Below are positions 33,594 to 42,713 of a DNA stretch of 64,000 nucleotides, piece after piece. Within the stretch, counting starts at the first letter, position 1. Each line of letters opens with the position of its first letter. The stretch comes from an uncultured Caulobacterales bacterium (lineage in GTDB: Bacteria; Pseudomonadota; Alphaproteobacteria; Caulobacterales; Maricaulaceae). Location: contig CANNER010000002.1 in assembly GCA_947503715.1 (NCBI GenBank), positions 186,001-250,000 of the forward strand, in the 5' to 3' direction. The translations under genes and the position numbers were made by a program. A model generated the notes under the pieces. It saw only the letters and a list, made by a program, of their open reading frames with translations. It was not told the origin of the DNA and did not search any database.

Positions 33594-34205
33594 TCAGGCT
33601 TTGCGCGGAGATGCCCCGCCCGGCAATTTGGCGTCAGGCCCACGGGAATAGAGCGGCTCCGGAGGGTAATCAGCGGGATTGAGATTGATGGCGAGCCAGG
33701 CGAGGATGCGCGTGTCGATGGTCCCGACTTCCGTCATAGGGGCGCGGAAATGCTCAGCCTCCTGCCGCGCGTCGGACTTTGTTCCGGTACGGGGTGAGCT
33801 TCCACTCAAGCAGTTAAACCCTGAATAGGTTGCAAACATCACTTCATTTCGACGAATGTCTTTTAAGACGACCGTTGTTTTATCCTGCTCCGGTGCGGAC
33901 TGTTGGCTCGCGAGAGTCAGCGCGTTTATCCCGATCACTGGCACTTCACGCGGCATGGCAAAGCCAATGGCAAAGGAGAGGGCAACACGCAATCCAGTGA
34001 AACTGCCCGGCCCGGTACACACAGCGAGACGGTCAATCGCATGAGGCGCAAGACCTGCCGCTTCAAACGCCTCCGTGACCATACCCGCTAAAACTTCCGC
34101 ATGACCCCGCCCGATATTTTCTGAGATATGCGCAAGGACGGTTGCCTCGTCCACGATGGACACGGAACAATCCGGTCCGGTCGTATCAAGACCAAGGACA
34201 ATCAT
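33594..34205 (-). CDS. tsaB: tRNA threonylcarbamoyladenosine biosynthesis protein TsaB
   Basis: 203 residues; an inactive ASKHA paralogue of TsaD that supports t6A37 formation on ANN-decoding tRNAs. The start MIVLGLDTTGPDCSVSIVD and the IGRGHAEVL and AVCTGPGSFTGLRVALSFA segments are diagnostic. It lies 6 bp after the nfuA stop and just before rimI, so nfuA-tsaB-rimI form a tight group on the minus strand. Confidence 0.93.
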   Translation of the reverse strand: MIVLGLDTTGPDCSVSIVDEATVLAHISENIGRGHAEVLAGMVTEAFEAAGLAPHAIDRLAVCTGPGSFTGLRVALSFAIGFAMPREVPVIGINALTLASQQSAPEQDKTTVVLKDIRRNEVMFATYSGFNCLSGSSPRTGTKSDARQEAEHFRAPMTEVGTIDTRILAWLAINLNPADYPPEPLYSRGPDAKLPGGASPRKA

Positions 34206-34211
34206 TTAAAA

Positions 34212-34790
34212 CTACGCAACCGCCTGTTCAACACCGTTCACTTCCGGCACATAATGTTTCAGCAGATTCTCAATCCCGTGTTTCAACGTCATTGTGGAGG
34301 ATGGACAGCCCGCACAGGCCCCGCGCATTTCCAGATAGACCATGCCGTCCTCCTCATCAAAATGGCGGAAGACAATATCGCCACCATCCTGCGCCACGGC
34401 GGGACGGACGCGAAGCTCGATTAGTTCTTTGATCTGTTCCACAATTTCCAACGTCACGCCTTCATAGACCCGTTCTTCAACCGCACCGGATTGGAGTTGG
34501 TCGAGGAGCGGTGTTCCGCCCGCAACGTAGAAATCCATAATCGCGCCCAGTATCGCGGGCTTGAGGTGCTTCCACTGCGCGTCTTCGCCGCGTGTGACAG
34601 AGATATAATCATTGCCGAAAAACACGCGATGCACATCCGGGATCATGAATAACATTTCCGCCATAGGCGCGTCCGCGACATCATCACCGCGCGTATATTC
34701 GCGCACAGTGCCGTCCGGCCCCACAACATCTTTGCCGGGTAAGAATTTTAGGGTGGCCGGGTTCGGCGTGTCTTCGGTTTGAATGAACAT
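34212..34790 (-). CDS. NifU-family Fe-S scaffold protein (Nfu type)
   Basis: 192 residues. An N-terminal Nfu domain (MFIQTEDTPNPATLKFLPGK) is followed by a C-terminal NifU domain with RPAVAQDGGDIVFR and the cluster-binding CAGC (Cys159 and Cys162) in GACAGCPSSTMTLKHGIE. Such proteins carry 4Fe-4S clusters to target apoproteins; MiaB, encoded nearby, is a 4Fe-4S enzyme, though no direct link is shown. It heads the nfu-tsaB-rimI cluster. Confidence 0.92.
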   Translation of the reverse strand: MFIQTEDTPNPATLKFLPGKDVVGPDGTVREYTRGDDVADAPMAEMLFMIPDVHRVFFGNDYISVTRGEDAQWKHLKPAILGAIMDFYVAGGTPLLDQLQSGAVEERVYEGVTLEIVEQIKELIELRVRPAVAQDGGDIVFRHFDEEDGMVYLEMRGACAGCPSSTMTLKHGIENLLKHYVPEVNGVEQAVA

Positions 34791-34895
34791 GGCTGTTCTC
34801 TGGGGTTTGTTTAAGCGTGGCGTCTATTTGGGACACGAAGGGGTGATGTGCAACCCGCATTGACCGCACATGACGATAAGGTGCAATAAGACATC

Positions 34896-35870
34896 ATGCG
34901 TCGCCGCCTTCTCACACTCGCCTCCGCTTTGGTCTTAACCGCCTGTGCGGGACTGGACACGCGGCTCCCGGACATTAGCGCCCCTGACCTCGCGGCTGAA
35001 ACGATGTTGCAAGAGACGGAGGCTTTGCGCCAAATTGAATCAAACGCGGCTACATTGCTGAATGTTGGCTGGCCCGTTATGATAGCCAATGCGGAACTCT
35101 GCCCAAAAATCCGTCCCGCCATTGGCGTCAAAACCCACACGCTGAAATCATACCCCAAACGGTTGCGCTCTGCCGCGGGGCGTGTCTTGGGCGCGGATGA
35201 TACACCTCGTATTTTCCAGATTGCGGATGGGAGTCCAGCGGCTATGGCCGAATTTAAGCTCGGCGATGTCATTCTGGATGATGCGGGTGAGCCTGCGAAC
35301 ATCGAGGATGATTGGGATGAGGTTCTGGCCGATAATGTCGTCAACATTCGACGCGGCGATGAAACACTCGCCATTACAGTCGAGGGCGTGTCCGCCTGTG
35401 ATTATAAACTCCGTCTGTCCGGCAGTACCGCCATCAACGCCTATGCCGATGGACGGAACATCACCTTAACGGCAGGCATGATGGAGTTTGTGGAAAGCGA
35501 TCAGGAGCTCGCCCTGATTATTGGGCATGAGCTGGGCCATAATACGATGGGCCATATTCGTAAAGTGATCGGTAATTATATCGTGAGCCTGGGTGGGACA
35601 CGCTATACCCGCCCCTTTGAATCGGAAGCCGATTATGTCGGCCTGTATTATATGGTGCGCGCAGGATATTCTCCCGAAGGGGTCGAGGATTTCTGGCGGC
35701 GTCTTGCCAAAGTGGCCCCGAAAAATATCAGCCGCGCCAAAACGCATCCGGCCTTTCCGTACCGTTTTCTGCGCCTCGCGGCAACGCGGGCGGAAATTGA
35801 AGCCAAACAAGCGGCAGGTGACCCAATTTATCCCAACTTTATTACGGACGCCTCAAAATCCGAATCTTGA
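34896..35870 (+). CDS. PDZ-M48 metalloprotease lipoprotein (tandem copy 1)
   Basis: 324 residues. A lipoprotein signal (LTAC at residues 14-17) is followed by a PDZ-like region (FQIADGSPAAMAEFKLGDVILDDAGE, about residues 107-132). The M48 domain has IIGHELGHNTMGH (His211, Glu212, His215) and the third-ligand region FESEADYVG (Glu242). Envelope proteases of this kind degrade or process outer-membrane and periplasmic proteins. The next gene overlaps it by 4 bp and encodes a paralogue of the same architecture. Confidence 0.82.
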   Translation: MRRRLLTLASALVLTACAGLDTRLPDISAPDLAAETMLQETEALRQIESNAATLLNVGWPVMIANAELCPKIRPAIGVKTHTLKSYPKRLRSAAGRVLGADDTPRIFQIADGSPAAMAEFKLGDVILDDAGEPANIEDDWDEVLADNVVNIRRGDETLAITVEGVSACDYKLRLSGSTAINAYADGRNITLTAGMMEFVESDQELALIIGHELGHNTMGHIRKVIGNYIVSLGGTRYTRPFESEADYVGLYYMVRAGYSPEGVEDFWRRLAKVAPKNISRAKTHPAFPYRFLRLAATRAEIEAKQAAGDPIYPNFITDASKSES

Positions 35871-36826
35871 AATTAAATATTTACGCGGCCCTGACTGTTT
35901 TGCTGTGTGCCTGCTCTCCGACCAATGCGGCGGAGACAGCAGACCCAATTGTGACGATCAATATTGACCCGCCATCATTTGAACGACCTGCCGAGACGAA
36001 ATTCGAAGATGTGCTGGCGGAATATCAATATCTCAACCAACGCCTCGCCCGTGTGACAGCGCCGCTGCGGATCGCCAATGCAGAGCTTTGTGGGGAAACC
36101 TATCGTGACCCAGGCTTTTCAACTCACCGCCTCAGCGACTACCCCCCGCCCCTTCAGCCCATCGCAATGGAGCTTCTGAATATGACCGAGGACGGGTTAC
36201 ATATTCGCTCGGTTCGCCCCAATAGTTCCGCTTGGGATGCAAAATTGGAACCCGGGGACCGCATATTATCGGTCAACAGCCAACCAATTAGCTCCGACCC
36301 CTCTATGCGTAAATATAATGAAGCCGTCATACGCAACGGCTTTTCGCTGGCGCGTCCGCGCCTGACGGTTCGCACAGCACAGGGCCGCGAATTCACGGCC
36401 CGCATCAAACCACAAACGGCCTGCGAAGCCCCAGTCCGCGTGATTTTCTCGGATAATGTGAACGGGCACACGGACGGGGTGGATGTCCTGATCACATCAG
36501 CCCTAATGAAGACTGTACCGGATGATACGAATCTTGCCCTCGTCGTCGCGCATGAAATGTCTCACTTGATCGCAGGCCATTTCTCGCAGGCCCCAAGTCA
36601 AGATTTGGAGCTGGAAGCCGACCGCATGGCGCTCGTGCTACTGGCGCGGGCCGGATATGATGTGGAAAGTGCGGTGGCCTATTGGGAAAGTGCCGACCAC
36701 CCTCATGAGGGTGGAGATTTACCTGAGAGCTCTCACCCCACGACAGGCGCGCGCTATGAGAATTTCAAAACTGAATTAGACCGGATTAATAAAATACGAA
36801 ACCGGAGTGATTTGAGTTTTAATTAA
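35867..36826 (+). CDS. PDZ-M48 metalloprotease lipoprotein (tandem copy 2)
   Basis: 319 residues, paralogous to the gene before it. The start is TTG at 35867 inside TTGA, overlapping the upstream stop. Signal with lipobox-like LCAC (residues 13-16); PDZ-like part IRSVRPNSSAWDAKLEPGD; zinc site VAHEMSHLIAGH (His229, Glu230, His233) and LELEADRMAL (Glu248). Both copies share an IANAELC block after the signal. The M48 ligands are intact, so it is probably active. It ends in a 4-bp convergent overlap with the copper chaperone gene. Confidence 0.75.
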   Translation: MKLNIYAALTVLLCACSPTNAAETADPIVTINIDPPSFERPAETKFEDVLAEYQYLNQRLARVTAPLRIANAELCGETYRDPGFSTHRLSDYPPPLQPIAMELLNMTEDGLHIRSVRPNSSAWDAKLEPGDRILSVNSQPISSDPSMRKYNEAVIRNGFSLARPRLTVRTAQGREFTARIKPQTACEAPVRVIFSDNVNGHTDGVDVLITSALMKTVPDDTNLALVVAHEMSHLIAGHFSQAPSQDLELEADRMALVLLARAGYDVESAVAYWESADHPHEGGDLPESSHPTTGARYENFKTELDRINKIRNRSDLSFN

Positions 36827-37284
36827 TACTGCGTATCACTGCCATGGCCGGACGCTTTCGGGGCCGTCCCACGTGGAACTACGGGAACGACCAGCGTCAC
36901 ATCTTCGGCTGTTTCAAAGTCCAGCGTGACAGTTGTTTCCTCACCCGCAACCATCTCCGTATCAAAAATCATAATATGATAATCGCCGGGTTTTAACTCG
37001 ACCGTCTCACCTGCAGGTAAATCAATAGCGTCAACTTTCCGCATGCGCATAACGCCATTATCATTCAGGTGCGTATGAAGTTCGATATTATCGCTGAGCG
37101 GTGAAGAGGCGGAAATCAGGCGGTCAGCCGGACCTTTATTCTCAAGGCTCATAAACCCAACACCCGTTGTTTGCCCCGGAAGTGGGGGATTGAAACGGAT
37201 ATCGGAAATCTCGATGCCTTCCTCTGTTGAGGCGGCGGAACAAGCGGCTAGAATGGCAGCACTCAGGACAAGTAATTTTTTCAC
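36823..37284 (-). CDS. PCu(A)C copper chaperone lipoprotein
   Basis: 153 residues. A lipoprotein signal with AAC at about residue 15 (LSAAILAAC). The PCu(A)C copper site is visible as HTHLNDNGVMRMRKV and then GDYHIMIF, giving the His/Met ligand spacing of the family. These periplasmic proteins deliver Cu(I) to cytochrome oxidase. The C-terminus is short and polar. It follows trpS by 3 bp on the same strand. Confidence 0.85.
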   Translation of the reverse strand: MKKLLVLSAAILAACSAASTEEGIEISDIRFNPPLPGQTTGVGFMSLENKGPADRLISASSPLSDNIELHTHLNDNGVMRMRKVDAIDLPAGETVELKPGDYHIMIFDTEMVAGEETTVTLDFETAEDVTLVVPVVPRGTAPKASGHGSDTQY

Positions 37285-37287
37285 TAT

Positions 37288-38310
37288 TTAAGCTCCTCTA
37301 AACCCGATGATGCGTCGCACATCCGCGACAATCGGATCTGCAATTTCTGCGGCGTCATCACCAGCCTTTTTCAATATCGCATCCAACTCATCCGGCGCGG
37401 CGAGATAGCGGTTCATCAATTCTGTCACGGGGCGCAGCGTTTCCACAGCAACCTCGGCCAGTGCGGCCTTAAACGGACCGAATTGTCCACCGCCATGCTC
37501 AGTCATAATATCAACCTCAGACCGTTCTGACAGTGCGGCATAAATACCGATAAGGTTCGCAATGTCAGGACGCCCTTCCATCTCCTCAACTGTTGCGGGG
37601 ACCGCTCCCGTATCCGTTTTCGCCTTGCGGATTTTCTTCGCAATCTGATCCGGTGTGTCGGTCAGGTTGATCCGCGAGGCATCGGACGGGTCGGATTTCG
37701 ACATCTTCTTCGTCCCGTCACGCAAGGACATAACTTTCGCGCCCGGCCCCTTGATGAGCGGTTCGGGCAAAGGGAAGAAATTCGGTGCATCGAAGTCATT
37801 GTTGAATTTCTGCGCAATATCGCGGGACAATTCCAAATGCTGTTTCTGGTCCTCGCCGACCGGAACATGGGTCCCCTTGAAGGCGAGAATATCCGCCGCC
37901 TGCAAAACGGGATAGGTGTAGAGCCCAACGGACGCGCTCTCCGCATTCTTGCCAGCCTTATCCTTGAACTGCGTCATGCGGTTGAGCCAGCCCGTGCGGG
38001 CGACGCAGTTGAAATACCATGCGAGTTCAGTATGGGCGCGGACGGAAGATTGCGCATAGACAATTGCTTTTTTCGGATCGACACCCGCCGCCAGATAGGC
38101 GGCCGCAATTTCCCGCGTTTGATCTGCGAGCAACTTAGGATCTTGCGGAACCGTGATGGCGTGCAAATCCACAATGCAGAAGACGCAATCATGCTCATGC
38201 TGCAGCTTCGCGAATTTCTTCAACGCGCCGAGATAATTTCCAAGGTGGAGCGAGCCGGAGGGCTGCACGCCGGAAAAAACACGGTTCGGACCTTTATAAT
38301 CTTCAGACAT
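37288..38310 (-). CDS. trpS: Tryptophanyl-tRNA synthetase
   Basis: A 340-residue class I synthetase. The HIGH-type motif is [18 protein letters not shown] and the KMSKS motif is [15 protein letters not shown]; the central [16 protein letters not shown] is characteristic. It follows murJ by 12 bp on the same strand. Long plus-strand frames over this gene and murJ are shadows. Confidence 0.97.
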   Translation of the reverse strand: MSEDYKGPNRVFSGVQPSGSLHLGNYLGALKKFAKLQHEHDCVFCIVDLHAITVPQDPKLLADQTREIAAAYLAAGVDPKKAIVYAQSSVRAHTELAWYFNCVARTGWLNRMTQFKDKAGKNAESASVGLYTYPVLQAADILAFKGTHVPVGEDQKQHLELSRDIAQKFNNDFDAPNFFPLPEPLIKGPGAKVMSLRDGTKKMSKSDPSDASRINLTDTPDQIAKKIRKAKTDTGAVPATVEEMEGRPDIANLIGIYAALSERSEVDIMTEHGGGQFGPFKAALAEVAVETLRPVTELMNRYLAAPDELDAILKKAGDDAAEIADPIVADVRRIIGFRGA

Positions 38311-38322
38311 AATCTCTATTTC

Positions 38323-39891
38323 TTAAGAGCGGCGGGAAAACGCCCTGCCTATATCCGCGCGGTCATAGGCCCGCAAGAGGGTTGCGGCCAGCGCGTAAAT
38401 CACAAAGCCTGCGAACGCGACGGCCCCCAGCCAGACAAAATCCATCACAATATGCGTTTCGCCCATGTCGGGAAGATAGGGCAACACCAACCAGAGCGCC
38501 GCGCCCATAACGAGACTGGCAAGAAGAATACGCGGCAAGTGTCGCAGGAGACGCGCATCCGGATCAAGATCTCCGTTTTTGCGCAACAGCACAAAAAGGC
38601 CCGCGACATTCACCCAGGCCGCGACGGATGTCGCCAACGCCAGGCCTTCAAACCCGATTGTCATGAACAGAGCGACGCCCAAACTGATATTGATGCCAGC
38701 GGAAATTCCTGCCCAGATCATAGGGGTTCGCGTATTTTCGCGGGCGAAGAAAGCAGGCGTCAAAACTTTGAGAAGCACAAATCCAGGCAAGCCAAGGGCG
38801 AACCAGCGCAACGCCTTGGCCACTTGTTCCGTCGTCGATGCTGTAAACGCGCCACGCTCATAAATGCCGCCAATGAAAAACTCGGGCAGGACATAGAGCG
38901 CGACGGCGGCGGGCAGGGTGAGGAAGGCCGCGATTTCTATGCCGCGATTAAGGGAGGTTTTCGCGCCCGCCTCATCCCCCGCCCGGATGGAACGGGACAG
39001 GCTGGGCAGGAGTGCAATCCCCATCGCAATGCCGATCATGCCCAAGGGCAATTGATAGAGCCGGTCCGCATAGGTCAGCCAGCTTGCCGCGCTGGCCTGC
39101 GTTGTCGCAATAGAATGACTGACGAGCAGATTGATCTGCGTGATGCCCGCACTCAATATTCCGGGCACGCCGAGGATGACGAGCCGTTTAACGCCGGGCG
39201 TGACTTTTGGGGCGCGGAGTTTCAGGCGCACGCCCGCCCGCTTGCAGCCCCACCAGACGAGGCCCGCCTGCGCTAGACCGGAGACTGTGACAGCGGCGGA
39301 AAGTGCGAGGCCGATATCGGCTTGGCCCAATCCAAAACGCGGCGCGAAGAACAGCGCGGAAATCATGAAGACATTCAGGAGCGCCAGCGCCAATGTCGGC
39401 AGGGCGAATTTCTCCCGCGTATTCATTATGCCGGATAGCAGCGCCATCAGGGACATGAAGAGGAGATAGGGCATTGTGATCAGCGCATAAGTCACGGCCA
39501 GATCATAAGGCACCACGCCATCCGCGCCCGCCGTGCGGTCGAGGCCAAAGCCAATAATATTGAGCGACCACGGCATGGTCAGCTCAAACGCAATCACGAG
39601 CCCCAGCACCACGACGAGCAACATGGAGCCGACTTCGGAGGCGAAATTATCCGCCGCTTCCTCGCCCTCCCGCTCTATCCGTTTGGCATAGAGCGGGACA
39701 AAGGCGGCGTTGAATGCACCTTCCGCGAACATGCGGCGGAACACATTCGGTAATTTGAACGCCGTGAAAAATGCGTCGGACACCGCGCCCGCGCCGAGAT
39801 AGCGCGCGATGAGCACATCCCGCACTAGGCCCAACAATCGCGAGACGAGAGTGAGCGATCCGATAATCGCGGTCGAGCGGAGGAGTTTCAT
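38323..39891 (-). CDS. murJ: Lipid II flippase MurJ
   Basis: 522 residues, polytopic inner-membrane protein of the MOP/MATE-like superfamily that moves lipid II to the periplasmic side. The start MKLLRSTAIIGSLTLVSRLLGLVRDVLIA and the PNVFRRMFAEGAFNAAFVPLYAK segment are diagnostic, and about 14 hydrophobic helices follow. The start overlaps the glnD stop (TGATG), so the two are translationally linked, an order common in alphaproteobacteria. Confidence 0.94.
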   Translation of the reverse strand: MKLLRSTAIIGSLTLVSRLLGLVRDVLIARYLGAGAVSDAFFTAFKLPNVFRRMFAEGAFNAAFVPLYAKRIEREGEEAADNFASEVGSMLLVVVLGLVIAFELTMPWSLNIIGFGLDRTAGADGVVPYDLAVTYALITMPYLLFMSLMALLSGIMNTREKFALPTLALALLNVFMISALFFAPRFGLGQADIGLALSAAVTVSGLAQAGLVWWGCKRAGVRLKLRAPKVTPGVKRLVILGVPGILSAGITQINLLVSHSIATTQASAASWLTYADRLYQLPLGMIGIAMGIALLPSLSRSIRAGDEAGAKTSLNRGIEIAAFLTLPAAVALYVLPEFFIGGIYERGAFTASTTEQVAKALRWFALGLPGFVLLKVLTPAFFARENTRTPMIWAGISAGINISLGVALFMTIGFEGLALATSVAAWVNVAGLFVLLRKNGDLDPDARLLRHLPRILLASLVMGAALWLVLPYLPDMGETHIVMDFVWLGAVAFAGFVIYALAATLLRAYDRADIGRAFSRRS

Positions 39892-42710
39892 CAGGCCGCT
39901 TTTTTATCCGCAGATTTTCCGCGCAATATATTCAGCAATTTCGCGCGGATATTTTTCTTTCGGCCCTCGGACAGTTCCGCGCAATGCAGATAGAATGCGT
40001 CCACCGCCATCGTCCCGACATTTTCAACATGGGCCGAGGCGATGTCGAACTCTTCATCCGCGAGACAGGCGGCGAGGTCGTAGAGCAAGCCCGGACGGTC
40101 GCGACCCTGAACTTCGATAATACAGGTCTGGTCATTACGGGTTTTCGGAAATTTCACGCGGGGACGCACGGGAATTGCGCCCGCACGACGGGACCGGATC
40201 TGGTTCGGAATGCTTAATTTATCCGTCTGACCAGCAGCAGCAGCCTGCGCCATACGGCGGAGATTGTCGAGCATGTGGTGCGACGAGGCCGCGAAGGGCT
40301 CACCGTCCGCGCCGTGAAGATAGAACACATTCATGACGAGTCCCGTCTCGCCTGTATTTAATCTCGCGCCCGTAATAGAGGCGCCCGACGCCGTAATGGC
40401 GAGGGAGAGATCGCGGAACAATCCAGCCCTGTCCCGCGTCAACACCCAGAGTTCCGTCACATTCCGACGGGGGTTTACCCGCGTTTTCGTCGCCGAGTCC
40501 GTTGTCACGTCATGGCCGGATTTCAGCAGTGTTTCGAAGAAGCGGGCATGCATGACGAGCTTGGCCATGGAAAACCCGAGCCAGTAACTCTGCGGCAATT
40601 CCTCCGTAATTGGAGAAATAAAGGCGGGCAGGCTTTCCGGCAAACGTTCCAGCAATTGTTCCTTCAGCGACGCCGCTTTCGCAGCCGGAGCAAGATCATC
40701 ACGCCCCTCCAGATAATTTTCCGTCGCGACATAGAGCCCGCGCAGAAGGGTCGCCTTCCAGTCATTCCAGATACCGGGCCCCACAGAGCGGATGTCGACG
40801 ACTGTTAGAACAGCCAGTAAATCGAGGCGATGTTTCGACCCGACCAGTTTTGCAAATTCGGCGATGGTGTCGGGATCTGAAATATCTCGACGCTGGGCCG
40901 TCTCGCTCATATCCAGATGCCTGCGGACGAGCCACGCGACATCATTCGTCATATCCGGATCAATGCCAAGACGCACACAGGCTTTCCGCGCGAGTTGTGC
41001 GCCCTCAATACATTGGTCGCCTTTCCCCTTGCCCGTATCATGGAGCAGGCAGGCGAGCATCATGGTCAGACGTTGTCCCTCCGTCATAGTCTGCGCAATC
41101 TTCGACGTGATCGGCATCCCTTTTTCAAGTCGGCCTTTTCTAAGGTCATCGAAATTGTCGACGAGACGTAAAGTGTGCTCATCCACCGTATAGGCATGAT
41201 GCATATTGAATTGTGTGCGCGATACGATCCCGCCAAATTCCGAGAGATAACGTCCCAAAACCCCTGCCTCATTCATCGCTTTCAGTGTGGCATAAGGAGC
41301 TTTCGCGCCGAGTAATATCTTTTGAAAAATTTTCGAATGTTCGGGCGCGCGGCGAAAATCGCGGTCCATCAGATTGCGGCGGAAATCTATATCCGTGAAC
41401 GCGTCGGGGTGGATATCAACATTCCGGCGCCCCGCCGTTTCGAACAGTTGCAGAATCTGGGACGGCTTTTCGCGAATGGTGAGGGGGTCGGAAAAGGTCA
41501 GCCGCCCCCGATCCAATGTGAAATCCTCATTCTTCAAATTTCGACGCGAGCCTGGCATGAGATCGCTCAAACCCTTGGGCAGGCGCAGCGCTTTTTCAGC
41601 CTCCAACTTCGCGCAGGCAATCCGCGTCAGCGCCCCGACATGTCGGGCATTGGTGAAATATTCGCGCATGAATCGTTCCACGGCGACTTCGATTTCGTCC
41701 ACGGCATGGCCCATTTTCGGAGCGAGTTTGACCTGCATATCAAAGCTGAGCGTTTCCGTCGGGCGACCGGCTTCCCAATGGAGACTGTGCCGCGTCCGCC
41801 AGAGAAAGTCCGCCGCACGGCGAAAACGTCGCGCTGCCCGTTTGTCAAAAAGGCCGAGACCAACATAGCTCCGCGCACGTTGCGGATCGGAGACGCGGGG
41901 CGTCTGGTTCTGCGTCCCGTCGAGAAAACGGGTGATCCAATAAAGAACATGAAGATCGCGCAACCCACCCTTACCCTCTTTTATATTCGGCTCGATGACG
42001 TAACGGGAATTGCCTTCGCGCTCATGTCGCGCATCCCGTTCGGCGAGTTTTTCAGCGATATAGGCGCGGCCCTTGCCCTTGGTGACCGTCTTGCGGAAAG
42101 CCGCGTAAAGTTCTGTTGCAAGGTCTTCATCACCCGCCAGATAACGGAGGTCTAGTAGAGAGGTCAGAATGGTCTGGTCCTCTTTCGCTAGTTTCAAACA
42201 TTGGTCCACGGTGCGACTGGCATGGCCGACTTTCAGGCCCAGGTCCCAGAGCATATAGAGCATATATTCCGTGAGTTTTTCGGTATGGGCGGAGCCTTTT
42301 TTATCCGCGACCAAAAAGAGCAAATCGACATCGGATTCGGGCGCCATTTCCCCGCGGCCATACCCCCCGACACCGCAGAGGGAAATCCGCTCGGCCTCTG
42401 TCGGGTTTTCCGCGACCGCAATATGCGCGCAGGTGAAATTCCAGAGCGCGATGATAATCCTGTCATGCAACGCCGCCAGCGCCCGCGCCGTTTCCAACCC
42501 GTCAAGATGGCCCTTTTCGAACCGTTCGCGGACATCCGCTTTGGATTCTGTGAGTTGCGACTTCAGATAGGTCAGCACATTCAGCCGCCGCTTGGGACCG
42601 CCCGCCTCTGCAATAGCGGCCAATTCTTCGGCAAGTTCGTTGCGGGCCAGACCGGGGTCCGGCGCTTTGGGTCGCGCGGGAATTGAAACTGTCTTGGCTT
42701 TGCGTGCCAT
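39891..42710 (-). CDS. glnD: Bifunctional uridylyltransferase/uridylyl-removing enzyme GlnD
   Basis: A 939-residue nitrogen sensor that uridylylates PII proteins under nitrogen limitation and removes UMP when glutamine is high. Domains in order: nucleotidyltransferase (VGGYGRGEMAPESDVDLLFL, about residues 112-131), GlnD linker, HD domain (LACLLHDTGKGKGDQC), and two C-terminal ACT domains (starting near ELWVLTRDRAGLFRDLS and QTCIIEVQGRDRPGLLYDLA). All expected parts are present. It lies 3 bp after mutS and overlaps murJ. Confidence 0.96.
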   Translation of the reverse strand: MARKAKTVSIPARPKAPDPGLARNELAEELAAIAEAGGPKRRLNVLTYLKSQLTESKADVRERFEKGHLDGLETARALAALHDRIIIALWNFTCAHIAVAENPTEAERISLCGVGGYGRGEMAPESDVDLLFLVADKKGSAHTEKLTEYMLYMLWDLGLKVGHASRTVDQCLKLAKEDQTILTSLLDLRYLAGDEDLATELYAAFRKTVTKGKGRAYIAEKLAERDARHEREGNSRYVIEPNIKEGKGGLRDLHVLYWITRFLDGTQNQTPRVSDPQRARSYVGLGLFDKRAARRFRRAADFLWRTRHSLHWEAGRPTETLSFDMQVKLAPKMGHAVDEIEVAVERFMREYFTNARHVGALTRIACAKLEAEKALRLPKGLSDLMPGSRRNLKNEDFTLDRGRLTFSDPLTIREKPSQILQLFETAGRRNVDIHPDAFTDIDFRRNLMDRDFRRAPEHSKIFQKILLGAKAPYATLKAMNEAGVLGRYLSEFGGIVSRTQFNMHHAYTVDEHTLRLVDNFDDLRKGRLEKGMPITSKIAQTMTEGQRLTMMLACLLHDTGKGKGDQCIEGAQLARKACVRLGIDPDMTNDVAWLVRRHLDMSETAQRRDISDPDTIAEFAKLVGSKHRLDLLAVLTVVDIRSVGPGIWNDWKATLLRGLYVATENYLEGRDDLAPAAKAASLKEQLLERLPESLPAFISPITEELPQSYWLGFSMAKLVMHARFFETLLKSGHDVTTDSATKTRVNPRRNVTELWVLTRDRAGLFRDLSLAITASGASITGARLNTGETGLVMNVFYLHGADGEPFAASSHHMLDNLRRMAQAAAAGQTDKLSIPNQIRSRRAGAIPVRPRVKFPKTRNDQTCIIEVQGRDRPGLLYDLAACLADEEFDIASAHVENVGTMAVDAFYLHCAELSEGRKKNIRAKLLNILRGKSADKKAA

Positions 42711-42713
42711 GAT

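Noticed and set aside
37837-39276. A 479-codon plus-strand frame
   Set aside because: Covers the trpS start and murJ in antisense; low-complexity and Arg/His-rich translation typical of a shadow frame.
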